Shown one piece after another: positions 45,650 to 52,990 of a stretch of 64,000 bases of DNA (positions are counted from its first letter, which is position 1; each line of letters starts with the position of its first letter). This DNA comes from Phenylobacterium zucineum HLK1. Lineage in GTDB: Bacteria > Pseudomonadota > Alphaproteobacteria > Caulobacterales > Caulobacteraceae. The position numbers and the translations under genes are program-made. Under the pieces are notes generated by a model. That model did no database searches and was not told the DNA's origin. It saw nothing but the letters and a program-made list of their open reading frames with translations. The DNA lies in contig NC_011144.1 in NCBI RefSeq assembly GCF_000017265.1, positions 3,202,001 through 3,266,000 of the forward strand, written 5' to 3'.

Positions 45650-46740
45650 CACGGATCGTCCTTGTAGATGCCCACCTGCAGCGGCTGGCCGTCGGCCACG
45701 CGGGCCCGGTACATGCCCGAGGTGTTGAAGCTCCAGGCCATCTGGCCGTCCGGGGCCACGGCGATGATCCCGCCGTCGCCGCCCAGGGCGGTCAGCTTCT
45801 TCTGGATCACCTCGTCGGCGGCGGCCTGCAGCGACAGGCCCTTGTGCTCGACCAGGGCGCAGACCTCGCGCGCCACCGTCAGGCGGATGAAGTACTCGCC
45901 CGTGCCCGTCGCCGAGACCGCGCAGGACTCGTTCGAGGCGTAGGTGCCGGCGCCGATGATCGGGGCGTCCCCCACCCGGCCCCAGCGCTTGGCCGTGGTG
46001 CCGCCGGTGGAGGTGCCGGCCGCCACGTTCCCCCGGGAGTCCAGGGCGACGACGCCGACGGTTCCGAACTTCTTGCCCAGGTCCATCAGGGCGGCGTTGC
46101 GGCCGCCGTCCTCGTCGTGCGCGAGGTCATCGGCGCCGGCCGCGGCCTGCGGCGCGCCGGCCGGGCGGGCGGGCACGGGCAGGCCCTGCGCCTTCAGCGC
46201 CTTCTCCAGGCCCTGCCAGCGCCGCTCGGTGAAGAAGAAGGAGGGCTCGACCATCTCCAGCTGCTGGGTGCGGGCGAAGGTCTCTGCGCCCTCGCCGATC
46301 AGCATGACGTGCGGCGACTTCTCCATCACCGCCCGGGCCAGCGAGATCGGATGGCGGACGGTCGTGACGCCCGCCACCGCCCCGGCCTTCAGCGTCTTGC
46401 CGTCCATCACCGAGCTGTCCAGCTCGTTGCGGCCCTCGGCGGTGAAGACCGCGCCCTTGCCGGCGTTGAACAGCGGGTCGTCCTCCAGGAGGTGGATGGC
46501 CGCCTCGATGGCGTCCAGCGCCGAGCCGCCCTTCTCCAGGACCGCCGCGCCGGTCTGCGCGACCTTGGTCATCGCCGCGCGATAGGCCTTGTCCTGCTCG
46601 GGCGTCAGGTCCTTCCGCTCGATGACGCCGGCGCCGCCGTGCACCACCAGCGCCCACTTGGGCTTCGACTGGGTTTGGGCCTGGGACGCGCCCGCCATCA
46701 TCACCATCACAACCGCCGCAACGACACCGAACGCGCGCAT
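45649..46740 (-). CDS. Secreted isoaspartyl peptidase/L-asparaginase (Ntn hydrolase)
   Basis: A 363-residue plant-type asparaginase that self-cleaves to alpha and beta chains. The signal peptide MRAFGVVAAVVMVMMAGASQ makes it periplasmic. It carries VVHGGAGVI, the autocleavage/nucleophile site FGTVGVVALDSRGN (Thr after Gly), and GNVAAGTSTGG with GAGTYASNESCAVS. Family members hydrolyse isoaspartyl dipeptides. It is unexpected in a tyrosine pathway, yet is tightly coupled: one-base overlaps (TGATG type) with both hpd and hmgA. Confidence 0.9.
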   Translation of the reverse strand: MRAFGVVAAVVMVMMAGASQAQTQSKPKWALVVHGGAGVIERKDLTPEQDKAYRAAMTKVAQTGAAVLEKGGSALDAIEAAIHLLEDDPLFNAGKGAVFTAEGRNELDSSVMDGKTLKAGAVAGVTTVRHPISLARAVMEKSPHVMLIGEGAETFARTQQLEMVEPSFFFTERRWQGLEKALKAQGLPVPARPAGAPQAAAGADDLAHDEDGGRNAALMDLGKKFGTVGVVALDSRGNVAAGTSTGGTTAKRWGRVGDAPIIGAGTYASNESCAVSATGTGEYFIRLTVAREVCALVEHKGLSLQAAADEVIQKKLTALGGDGGIIAVAPDGQMAWSFNTSGMYRARVADGQPLQVGIYKDDP

Positions 46741-47864
46741 CAGGACTCCTTGTCGGGCAACACCCCTCGCCTGATCTGATCGAGTTCGATGCTTTCGAAC
46801 AAGGCCTTGAAGTTGCCTTCGCCGAAACCTTCGTTGCCCTTGCGCTGGATCAGCTCGAAGAAGATCGGGCCGATCATGTTCTCGGTGAAGATCTGCAGCA
46901 GCAGGCCCTGGCCCTCGGTCGGGGCGCCGTCGATGAGGATCTTGTCGGCCTGCAGGCGCTGGACGTCCTCGCCGTGGCCGGGGATGCGCGCGTCGATGCC
47001 CTCGAAGTAGGTGTCGATGGTGTCCTGGAAGCGGACGCCGCGGTCCCGCATGGTCTCGACCGCGTGGTAGATATCGTCGGTCCCCAGCGCCACGTGCTGG
47101 ATGCCCTCGCCCTTGTAGTCCTTCAGGAACTCCTCGATCTGCGAGTGCTCGTCCTGGCTCTCGTTGAGCGGAATGCGGATCTTGCCGCACGGGCTGGTCA
47201 TGGCCTTGGAGACCAGGGCGGTCTGCTTGCCCTCGATGTCGAAGTAGCGGATCTCGCGGAAGTTGAAGATGCGCTCGTAGAAGTCCGCCCACTTGGCCAT
47301 CTGGCCGCGGTGGACGTTGTGGGTCAGGTGGTCGAGGTAGGTCAGGCCGACGCTGTTGCGCGACATCGCCTCCTCGGCGCCCGGGATCGCCACGAAGTCG
47401 ACGTCGTAGATCTCCTGCGCGCCGTAGCGGTCCACCAGATAGAGGTTCGAGCCGCCGATCCCCTCGATGGCGGGGATGTTCAGCTCCATCGGGCCGACCG
47501 GGCCCTGCACGGGCTTGGCGCCCCGCTCGAGAGCCATCTGGAAGGCCTTGGCGGCGTCGCGCACGCGGAAGGCCATGGCGTTGGCGGAGGGCCCGTGGGC
47601 GGCGCGGAACTCGGCGGCCTGGCCTTCGGGCTCCATGTTCAGGATGAAGTTGATGTCGCCCTGGCGGAAGCGCAGCACGTTCTTCGAGCGGTGCTTGGAC
47701 ACCGCCGTGAAGCCCATCAGCTCGAACAGGGTCTTCAGCCGCTCGGGCTCGGGCGAGGTGAACTCGACGAACTCGAATCCGTCGGTGCCGAGGGGATTTT
47801 CGAAGAGGTCGCGCGAGGCGCTCGGTCCGGCGCTCTGCCCCGGGGGCTTCGTCTGGATGTTCAT
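46740..47864 (-). CDS. hpd: 4-hydroxyphenylpyruvate dioxygenase
   Basis: A 374-residue non-heme iron enzyme converting 4-hydroxyphenylpyruvate to homogentisate. Two VOC domains: the first contains GFEFVEFTSPEPERL; the second, YLDHLTHNVHRGQM, supplies the first iron His. The other ligands lie in GIQHVALGTDDIYHAV (His) and GPIFFELIQRKGNEGFGEGNF (Glu). AAGGAG precedes the chosen ATG. First gene of the tyrosine operon, directly behind a 28-bp palindrome. Confidence 0.96.
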   Translation of the reverse strand: MNIQTKPPGQSAGPSASRDLFENPLGTDGFEFVEFTSPEPERLKTLFELMGFTAVSKHRSKNVLRFRQGDINFILNMEPEGQAAEFRAAHGPSANAMAFRVRDAAKAFQMALERGAKPVQGPVGPMELNIPAIEGIGGSNLYLVDRYGAQEIYDVDFVAIPGAEEAMSRNSVGLTYLDHLTHNVHRGQMAKWADFYERIFNFREIRYFDIEGKQTALVSKAMTSPCGKIRIPLNESQDEHSQIEEFLKDYKGEGIQHVALGTDDIYHAVETMRDRGVRFQDTIDTYFEGIDARIPGHGEDVQRLQADKILIDGAPTEGQGLLLQIFTENMIGPIFFELIQRKGNEGFGEGNFKALFESIELDQIRRGVLPDKES

Positions 47865-47880
47865 GGCCAATCTCCTTGGG

Positions 47881-47908
47881 CGAACTAGTATCAAGTGAAA
47901 CCAGTTCG
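47881..47908. promoter_or_regulatory. 28-bp palindrome before hpd, candidate MarR operator
   Basis: Outer arms CGAACTAGT and ACCAGTTCG (8 of 9 paired) enclose TCA-AG-TGA, so the whole is CGAACTnGTnTCAnnTGA plus its mirror. It ends 17 bases before the hpd ATG region, as expected for a repressor site; the likely binder is the MarR encoded at the operon end. Confidence 0.6.
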
Positions 47909-48002
47909 CGCCAGCACCCGGCGAAGGGCGTTCGACGACGGGCCGAGACAAGCGCCCGGCCGCCTGCTAGCGAGAACGTCCGAATCCCCGCCTGGATCGC
48001 GC

Positions 48003-48581
48003 ATGTTCCGCAAACTCTACGACTGGGTGATGGCGCTCGCCCGCTCCCGCCGCGCGCCCGCCGCCCTGGCCGCCGTCTCCTTCGCCGAAAGCTCGTTCTT
48101 CCCGATCCCGCCGGACGTGATGCTGGGGCCGATGGTGCTGGCCCGGCGCGACAAGGCGTTCGTCTACGCCGGCATCTGCACCATCGCCTCGGTGCTGGGC
48201 GGGCTCTTGGGCTACGCCATCGGCGTCTACCTGCAGCCGGTGGGCCTGTTCATCCTGAAGGTGTTCGGCCACCCCGAGGGCCAGGCCGAGTTCCAGCACT
48301 GGTTCGACCAGTGGGGCCTGTGGGTGATCCTGGTGAAGGGCGCCACGCCCATCCCCTACAAGCTCGTCACCATCACCGCGGGCTTCGCCCGCTTCGACCT
48401 CTTCACGTTCATCTGGGCCTCGGTCCTGACCCGGGGCCTGCGGTTCTTCGCCGTGGCGGCGGTGCTCAAGTACCTGGGCCCGGCCATGCTCCAGGAGTTC
48501 GAGCGGCGGCTGAATCTCTATTCCATCATCCTGCTCCTGCTGATCGTCGGCGGCTTCGTGGCGCTGAAGGTCTTCATGTGA
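48003..48581 (+). CDS. YqaA/DedA-like (SNARE-associated) membrane protein
   Basis: A 192-residue membrane protein with about five hydrophobic segments and the VTT/DedA core: RAPAALAAVSFAESSFFPIP near the start, the buried proline/aspartate loop DVMLGPMVLARRD, and PIPYKLVTITAGFARFDL (the family glycine/arginine loop). DedA-type proteins act in phospholipid or undecaprenyl-phosphate flipping. It is divergent from hpd, with the MarR-like palindrome between them. It is followed 28 bases later by dsbB on the same strand. Confidence 0.85.
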   Translation: MFRKLYDWVMALARSRRAPAALAAVSFAESSFFPIPPDVMLGPMVLARRDKAFVYAGICTIASVLGGLLGYAIGVYLQPVGLFILKVFGHPEGQAEFQHWFDQWGLWVILVKGATPIPYKLVTITAGFARFDLFTFIWASVLTRGLRFFAVAAVLKYLGPAMLQEFERRLNLYSIILLLLIVGGFVALKVFM

Positions 48582-48609
48582 GGCCCTGTTTGGGGTTCTA
48601 TCCGCGCCG

Positions 48610-49122
48610 ATGACGCTCCTCGCCCCCCTCCTCGATCGCTGGCGGCTCTGCGCGGTGCTGGCCTCGGCGGCCATGCTGGCCATCGCCCACGCCTTCCAGA
48701 CCTTCGGCGGCTATGCGCCCTGCACGCTGTGCCTGCGCCAGCGCGAGGTCTACTGGGTGGCGATCGCCCTCGGCGTGATCTTCATGGCCATCGTGCGCCT
48801 GCCCGGGGGCCCGCGCTGGCGCGAGGCCACCTGCTGGGTGCTGGGCCTCGTCTTCGCCGTCGGCGTCGGGATCGCCGTCTACCACGCCGGGGCGGAGTGG
48901 AAGTTCTGGCCGGGCCCAACCGCCTGCGCCTCGGCCGGCGCCGGCGTGGACGCGGCCGCCCTGTCCGACTTCCTCGCCGGCGCGAGGGTCCGTCCGCCGG
49001 CCTGCGACGAGGCGCCCTGGGTCTTCGCCGGCCTGTCGATGGCCGGATGGAACGCCCTGATCTCCCTGGGCCTTGTGGCGCTGAGCGTCATGGCCGCCCT
49101 GCGCGAGAGGTCCAAGCGATGA
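48610..49122 (+). CDS. DsbB-family disulfide bond formation protein
   Basis: A 170-residue inner-membrane protein with four helices. The first periplasmic loop has the redox pair CTLC (YAPCTLCLRQR, quinone-linked), and the second has Cys pair ACAS...PPAC about 45 residues apart. DsbB oxidises DsbA and passes electrons to ubiquinone. The following coq7 gene, overlapping by 4 bases, makes ubiquinone, a sensible pairing. No dsbA lies in the window. Confidence 0.87.
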   Translation: MTLLAPLLDRWRLCAVLASAAMLAIAHAFQTFGGYAPCTLCLRQREVYWVAIALGVIFMAIVRLPGGPRWREATCWVLGLVFAVGVGIAVYHAGAEWKFWPGPTACASAGAGVDAAALSDFLAGARVRPPACDEAPWVFAGLSMAGWNALISLGLVALSVMAALRERSKR

Positions 49123-49682
49123 GCGACAAGCCGATTCCTCCTCGGCCGGGCCGCGGCGCCGTTAAGGCCCGCCTCGCCGAGATCCTGCGCGTCGACCACG
49201 CCGGCGAGCTGGGCGCCGTCCACATCTACCGCGGCCAGCGCGCGGTGCTGGGCCAGGCGCCCGGCAAGGAGCGCATCGCCGGCCAGCTCGCCGAGATGGA
49301 GGGCCACGAGGCCGAGCACCTGGCCCGCTTCGACCGGCTGCTGACCGAGCACCGGGTGCGTCCCACCGCCATGACGCCCGTCTGGCGGCTGGCCGGCTTC
49401 GCCCTGGGGGCCGGCACCGCCCTCATGGGCGAGAAGGCCGCCCACGCCTGCACCGAGGCGGTCGAGACCGTGATCGAGGAGCACTACGCCGGCCAGATCG
49501 CCGAACTGTCCGAGCGCGACCCCGAGCTCGCCGCCGAGCTGTCGAAGTTCCGCGACGAGGAACTGGCCCACCGCGACATCGCGGTCGAGGAAGGCGCCCG
49601 CGAGGCGCCAGGCTACGGTCTGCTGGCCGCGGTGATCCGCACCGGCTGCCGCGCCGCCATCAAGCTCTCCGAGAAGGTCTAG
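49119..49682 (+). CDS. coq7: Demethoxyubiquinone hydroxylase
   Basis: A 187-residue di-iron hydroxylase catalysing the last ring hydroxylation of ubiquinone synthesis. Repeated ligand motifs are visible: LRVDHAGELGAVHIYRGQ, EGHEAEHL, VIEEHYAGQ and KFRDEELAHRDIA (Glu/His pairs spaced as in COQ7). The start overlaps the dsbB stop (ATGA). Membrane-associated through hydrophobic helices around residues 85-105. A short run of AGGGAAGG-type repeats overlaps the 3' end. Confidence 0.93.
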   Translation: MSDKPIPPRPGRGAVKARLAEILRVDHAGELGAVHIYRGQRAVLGQAPGKERIAGQLAEMEGHEAEHLARFDRLLTEHRVRPTAMTPVWRLAGFALGAGTALMGEKAAHACTEAVETVIEEHYAGQIAELSERDPELAAELSKFRDEELAHRDIAVEEGAREAPGYGLLAAVIRTGCRAAIKLSEKV

Positions 49683-49893
49683 GGAAGGTCCTGGGGAAGG
49701 CCTAGGGAAGGTCTGGGCGTCCACAGCCTGCGGCCCCGCACGCGTTGCGGCCGGCCCGGAATCGCCCGCCTTCTGCCGTCCTCAAAGCCTGCGCCTACGC
49801 GGGGTTGCGCGCCCTCGCGACCACAGCTCCCGCGGAGTCGCGCGCACGTCGAAGTTCTGCTTTTGTTCGCCTAGAGCCCTGGAGGATGTGGAG

Positions 49894-50184
49894 ATGGTCA
49901 TGGCGGACGGAATGATGCACCAGGCGCTGGACCTGGCCTTCGGCGAACCGCGGCTGGCGCGCGCCACCGCCGCCCGCCGCAGCCTGTGGGCCCTGTGCGG
50001 CTGCGGCCGCGAGGCGATGGTCGATCCGCGCCCCTGGCTGGCCCAGGGCCTCGGCCGGCAGAACCTGGACGAACTGGAGGACCGGCTGCGCTGCCTGTGC
50101 GGCGCGCGCCACGCGCGGCTCGAGATCCGCGGCCTGGCCGAGGCCCCGGCGGGCCTCACCGGCGGCATCTGGGTGTTCCGGTAG
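49894..50184 (+). CDS. Cysteine-rich 96-residue protein of unknown function
   Basis: Not recognised. The protein has CGCGREAMVDPRPWL and a second pair CLCGARHARLEIRG, a spacing suggestive of a zinc ribbon (CGC...CLC). GGAGG precedes the in-frame ATG 49894 by 8 bases; a GTG six bases earlier is the alternative. It stands alone after a 200-base gap that shows nothing but short GGGAAGG repeats. A nucleic-acid-binding or metallochaperone role would be consistent with the four cysteines. Confidence 0.65.
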   Translation: MVMADGMMHQALDLAFGEPRLARATAARRSLWALCGCGREAMVDPRPWLAQGLGRQNLDELEDRLRCLCGARHARLEIRGLAEAPAGLTGGIWVFR

Positions 50185-50196
50185 GGCTGCGCCGCC

Positions 50197-50931
50197 CTAC
50201 GCTCGGATTACGACCATCGAGTTGTCGCCGAGGCGGTGCTTGCCCCGGTAGAGCGTCACGACCTCGTAGTTCAGCGGCTTGTCCTGGAAGTAGTCGAGGA
50301 ACCGCACGATGGTCTCCATCGCCACGTCCTCGATGATGTAGATCCCGCCAGCCTTCAGCTTGTGGAGCGAGCCCTCCAGCAGCGAGACCCCGGCCTCGAA
50401 CGTGTGCAGGCCGTCGTCGATCATCAGATCGAACTCGACCTCCCCCACCGCGTCCCACAGCGCGGCGACGGACGCGGCGTCGGTCTGGTCCACGTGGTGG
50501 GTGACGATCCGGTCCTCGGCGAACAGGATGTCCCGGTCCACATCGGCCCCGACGACCCGCGCGTTGGGGAAATAGTCCCGCCAGACCCGCAGCGAAGCGC
50601 CCGGCCGCCCGCGCTCGCCCATGCTGGAGACGAGGTCGGGGTTGTTGGTGCCCAGGCCGCACTCGAAGACGTTGCGCACGTGCTCGCGGCAGTGACCGAA
50701 GTGCCGCTCGATGTAGTCGGCGTAGTTGTGGGGCAGCCACGGATACGGCTTCTCGCCCGCGGTCAGCCCGCCCTTGTCGGATCCGTGCGCCTCGCACAGT
50801 CCGTTCAGGAAGCTCGCCTTGTTGGCGTTGTAGAACACCTCGTATCGACGGTGGGTGTTCTCGATGAGAATCTCGCGGATTGGGGCGCGCAGATTCAGCC
50901 GGCGGTACGGAATGTCGACGCAGTCGGTCAT
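50197..50931 (-). CDS. Class I SAM-dependent methyltransferase-like protein
   Basis: A 244-residue protein with a Rossmann-like SAM site FECGLGTNNPDLVSS, an acidic strand end VVGADVDRDILF and catalytic-type IDDGLHTFEAG, the pattern of the methyltransferases that modify sugar or macrolide hydroxyls. The N-terminal 85 residues are helical (RRYEVFYNANKASFLNGLCEA). No transmembrane region. Gene is isolated and convergent with the cysteine-rich gene (12 bases between stops). Acceptor unknown; a polysaccharide or lipid sugar is a guess from family similarity. Confidence 0.8.
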   Translation of the reverse strand: MTDCVDIPYRRLNLRAPIREILIENTHRRYEVFYNANKASFLNGLCEAHGSDKGGLTAGEKPYPWLPHNYADYIERHFGHCREHVRNVFECGLGTNNPDLVSSMGERGRPGASLRVWRDYFPNARVVGADVDRDILFAEDRIVTHHVDQTDAASVAALWDAVGEVEFDLMIDDGLHTFEAGVSLLEGSLHKLKAGGIYIIEDVAMETIVRFLDYFQDKPLNYEVVTLYRGKHRLGDNSMVVIRA

Positions 50932-50994
50932 GCGCCGAGGACTTAGCGCCGGCGGCCGGCGGGTGACAATGCCGGCCTCGGCGGGCGCCGCGCC

Positions 50995-51555
50995 CTACGC
51001 TTCCAGCTCGATGTCCCAGTAGAGGTAGTCCAGCCAGCTTTCGTGCAGGTGGTGCGGCGGGAACCTGCGGCCGCGCTCCTGCAGCTCGTAGGCGGTGGGC
51101 CGGCGCGGCTTCATGCGCGGGTGCATGTGCGCCTCGTGCGGGGTGCGGCCGCCCTTGGTCAGGTTGCAGCGGGCGCAGGCGGTGACGATGTTCTCCCAGG
51201 TCGTGCGTCCGCCCCGCGAACGCGGGATCACGTGGTCGAAGGTCAGCTCCTCGCCCGCGGTGCAGTACTGGCAGGTGAAGCTGTCGCGCAGGAAGAGGTT
51301 GAAGCGGGTGAAGGCCGGGGGCCGGTCCTGGGCCACGTAGTGCTTCAGCGACACCACGCTCGGCAGCTTCATCTCGAAGGAGGGGGAGTGGATGACCTGG
51401 TCGTAGGTGGAGACCACGTCCACGCGGTCGAGGAAGACCGCCTTGATGACCTCCTGCCACGGCCACAGCGACAGGGGATAGTAGCTCAGGGGCCTGAAGT
51501 CCGCGTTCAGCACGAGACAGGGCCAGCCCGACGGCGGATGCCTAAGCACCTGCAT
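50995..51555 (-). CDS. HNH endonuclease
   Basis: A 186-residue protein with a zinc-stabilised HNH/His-Me finger: CQYC at one side, LTFDHVIPRSRGGRTTWENIV as the catalytic core (His, Asn, and second histidine after) and CARCN closing the zinc site. The N-terminal part VLNADFRPLSYYPLSLWPWQ is the usual conserved opening of the alphaproteobacterial HNH family that is not phage-specific. Function in the host is unknown. No toxin-antitoxin partner is visible. Confidence 0.88.
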   Translation of the reverse strand: MQVLRHPPSGWPCLVLNADFRPLSYYPLSLWPWQEVIKAVFLDRVDVVSTYDQVIHSPSFEMKLPSVVSLKHYVAQDRPPAFTRFNLFLRDSFTCQYCTAGEELTFDHVIPRSRGGRTTWENIVTACARCNLTKGGRTPHEAHMHPRMKPRRPTAYELQERGRRFPPHHLHESWLDYLYWDIELEA

Positions 51556-51753
51556 GGCGGGACCTCCCGACGCGGAGACCTATGACGACCAACTTGGGAC
51601 TGAAGACACGACCCTCACGTTGGAAGCTGCGGTATTGGCGAAACTATAGGCCCGATTCGACGACAGCTCCACGACGGCTGTCCCCGGGAAGGTTCGGGCC
51701 GCCTTGGGCCCCGCCCGCCGGGAGCGCGGGCGAGGCCCCGCCGCGGCGCACGC

Positions 51754-51855
51754 TTAGGCGCCGAGGGCGGCGGTGGCGCCGGCGATCGTCAGGGCCAGGC
51801 CCACGACCGCGAACGAGACGACCACGTCGAGGATCCGGTTCATTCGGAACGACAT
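51754..51855 (-). CDS. 33-residue membrane microprotein, paralog 1
   Basis: A 33-residue peptide starting MSFRMNRILDVVVSF, with one hydrophobic span and ending ATAALGA. An AAGGAG ribosome site lies 8 bases before the ATG. It shares start, a RxLD/RxFD element and the C-terminal ATAxLGA with the 34-residue peptide at 52085-52189, so the two are likely paralogs. Two TetR-type dyads lie 55-98 bases upstream. Too short for a known family. Confidence 0.65.
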   Translation of the reverse strand: MSFRMNRILDVVVSFAVVGLALTIAGATAALGA

Positions 51856-51909
51856 CGCGCTTCTCCTTTTCTGCTCGGTTCCGGCGGCCTCCCGTCGAGA
51901 CCGCCTTTC

Positions 51910-51928
51910 ATCTGGACGATGTTCAGAT
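51910..51928. promoter_or_regulatory. TetR operator-like dyad 1 (ATCTGGAC-GAT-GTTCAGAT)
   Basis: 8-3-8 inverted repeat, 7 of 8 arm positions paired. Centred 25 bases from dyad 2 and upstream of the 33-residue gene. Confidence 0.6.
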
Positions 51929-51934
51929 AGCACA

Positions 51935-51953
51935 ATCCGAACGCTGCTCAGAT
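51935..51953. promoter_or_regulatory. TetR operator-like dyad 2 (ATCCGAAC-GCT-GCTCAGAT)
   Basis: 8-3-8 inverted repeat, 6 of 8 paired, same right arm core CAGAT as dyad 1. Confidence 0.5.
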
Positions 51954-52030
51954 AGTTGATTGCGCCGCGCCGCTATGCGCTTTTGCACACCCCTCCCCGC
52001 GAGACGGAGGCGGGCGGCGGCCGCGACGAA

Positions 52031-52056
52031 GAAGGGCCCCGGCGAGGGGGCCCTTC
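52031..52056 (-). terminator. Hairpin terminator downstream of the 34-residue gene
   Basis: Perfect 10-bp stem GAAGGGCCCC/GGGGCCCTTC with loop GGCGAG, followed on the minus strand by TTCTTCG. Confidence 0.6.
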
Positions 52057-52084
52057 TGTTGCGTCATGAAGGGTGGGGAGACCC

Positions 52085-52189
52085 TTAGGCGCCCAGGGTG
52101 GCCGTGGCTGCGGCGGCGGTGAAGCCGAGGAACAGCAGGAACACCGGGGCCAGACGGTCGAAGTAGCGTTCGAAGCCAGCGAGAGACAT
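52085..52189 (-). CDS. 34-residue membrane microprotein, paralog 2
   Basis: A 34-residue peptide starting MSLAGFERYFDRLAPVF, with one alanine/leucine-rich span and ending ATATLGA. An AAAGGTG site precedes the ATG. The C-terminal ATAxLGA and MSx opening match the 33-residue gene 230 bases away. Two dyads, 74-138 bases upstream, are shared with the divergent tetR. A rho-independent hairpin lies after it. Function unknown; one-span peptides beside a tetR often modulate a membrane pump or stress response, but no pump is here. Confidence 0.65.
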   Translation of the reverse strand: MSLAGFERYFDRLAPVFLLFLGFTAAAATATLGA

Positions 52190-52262
52190 GACACACACCT
52201 TTCAGTTTGAACCCCCTTGGATCCCTTCCGGGCGGACCCTTTCGGGAACGGGGGCGTTTGTT

Positions 52263-52281
52263 ATTTGAACAACGCTAAGAT
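52263..52281. promoter_or_regulatory. TetR operator-like dyad 3 (ATTTGAAC-AAC-GCTAAGAT)
   Basis: 8-3-8 arrangement, weakest of the four (5 of 8 arm positions paired), between tetR and the 34-residue gene. Confidence 0.4.
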
Positions 52282-52308
52282 AACGTCGGTCGCCCCGGAG
52301 TCAAGGCG

Positions 52309-52327
52309 ATCTTTACACCGTCCAGAT
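52309..52327. promoter_or_regulatory. TetR operator-like dyad 4 (ATCTTTAC-ACC-GTCCAGAT)
   Basis: 8-3-8 inverted repeat, 6 of 8 paired, ending 8 bases before the tetR ATG, consistent with autorepression. Confidence 0.5.
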
Positions 52328-52335
52328 GCAGTTTT

Positions 52336-52980
52336 ATGGTGGAGCCGATGAGAGAAGCTCACAGCGCCGAGCCCCGGCCCTACCACCACGGCGACCTCCG
52401 CCGCGCGCTGGTCGAGGCCGCCCGCCGGCTGCTGGAATCCGAGGGGCCCAGCGCCCTCTCTCTCCGGGCGGTGGCCCGCGAGGCCGGCGTCAGCCCGGCC
52501 GCCCCCTACCACCACTTCAAGGACAAGTCCGAGCTGCTGGACGCGGTGGCCCACGAGGGCTGGGAGATGCTGCACGCGGCGATGTCCGAGGCCAAGGGCG
52601 GCGTGGAAGGCCGCCAGCAGCTCACCGCCCTGGGCATCGCCTACGTCTGCTTCGCGCGCGAGCACCCGGCCCTCTACCGGGTGATGTACGACGCCGCGCG
52701 CGACAAGGAGGCCCTGCCGATCGAGACCCACGACGGGTCGGGGGACAGCGCCTACTGCATGGTGCGCGACACCATGATCGAGCACGGCGCCGACCCGCAG
52801 GCCGGCCCGGACCTGGAGCTCGCCACCATCGCCTCCTGGTGCGCCGCCCACGGCCTGGCCGAGATGGCCGGCTTCAAGCAGTTCGAGCCGTTCAAGGCCC
52901 AGCTCGGCGGCGAGCGGGCGTTCTTCGAGGCGGTGCTGAACCACATGGGCCTGTTCCCCTCGGCGCACCGCGACTGCTAG
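52336..52980 (+). CDS. TetR/AcrR-family transcriptional regulator
   Basis: A 214-residue regulator. Residues 15-65 are the TetR DNA-binding domain: HHGDLRRALVEAARRLLE, then helix-turn-helix SLRAVAREAGVSPAAPYHHF and FKDKSELLDAV. The ligand domain contains the TetR_C-type WEMLHAAMSEAKGG and HPALYRVMYDAARDKEA patterns (WHG-like subfamily). An internal ATG at 52348 is an alternative start. Divergent from the 34-residue gene, with four related dyads in the flanking region. The effector is unknown. Confidence 0.88.
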   Translation: MVEPMREAHSAEPRPYHHGDLRRALVEAARRLLESEGPSALSLRAVAREAGVSPAAPYHHFKDKSELLDAVAHEGWEMLHAAMSEAKGGVEGRQQLTALGIAYVCFAREHPALYRVMYDAARDKEALPIETHDGSGDSAYCMVRDTMIEHGADPQAGPDLELATIASWCAAHGLAEMAGFKQFEPFKAQLGGERAFFEAVLNHMGLFPSAHRDC

Positions 52981-52990
52981 ACGCCGGGCG

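Noticed and set aside
49674..49713. Repeating CTAGGGAAGG-type units at the end of coq7
   Set aside because: Only a few degenerate copies, overlapping the coq7 stop; more consistent with simple sequence drift than with a functional array.
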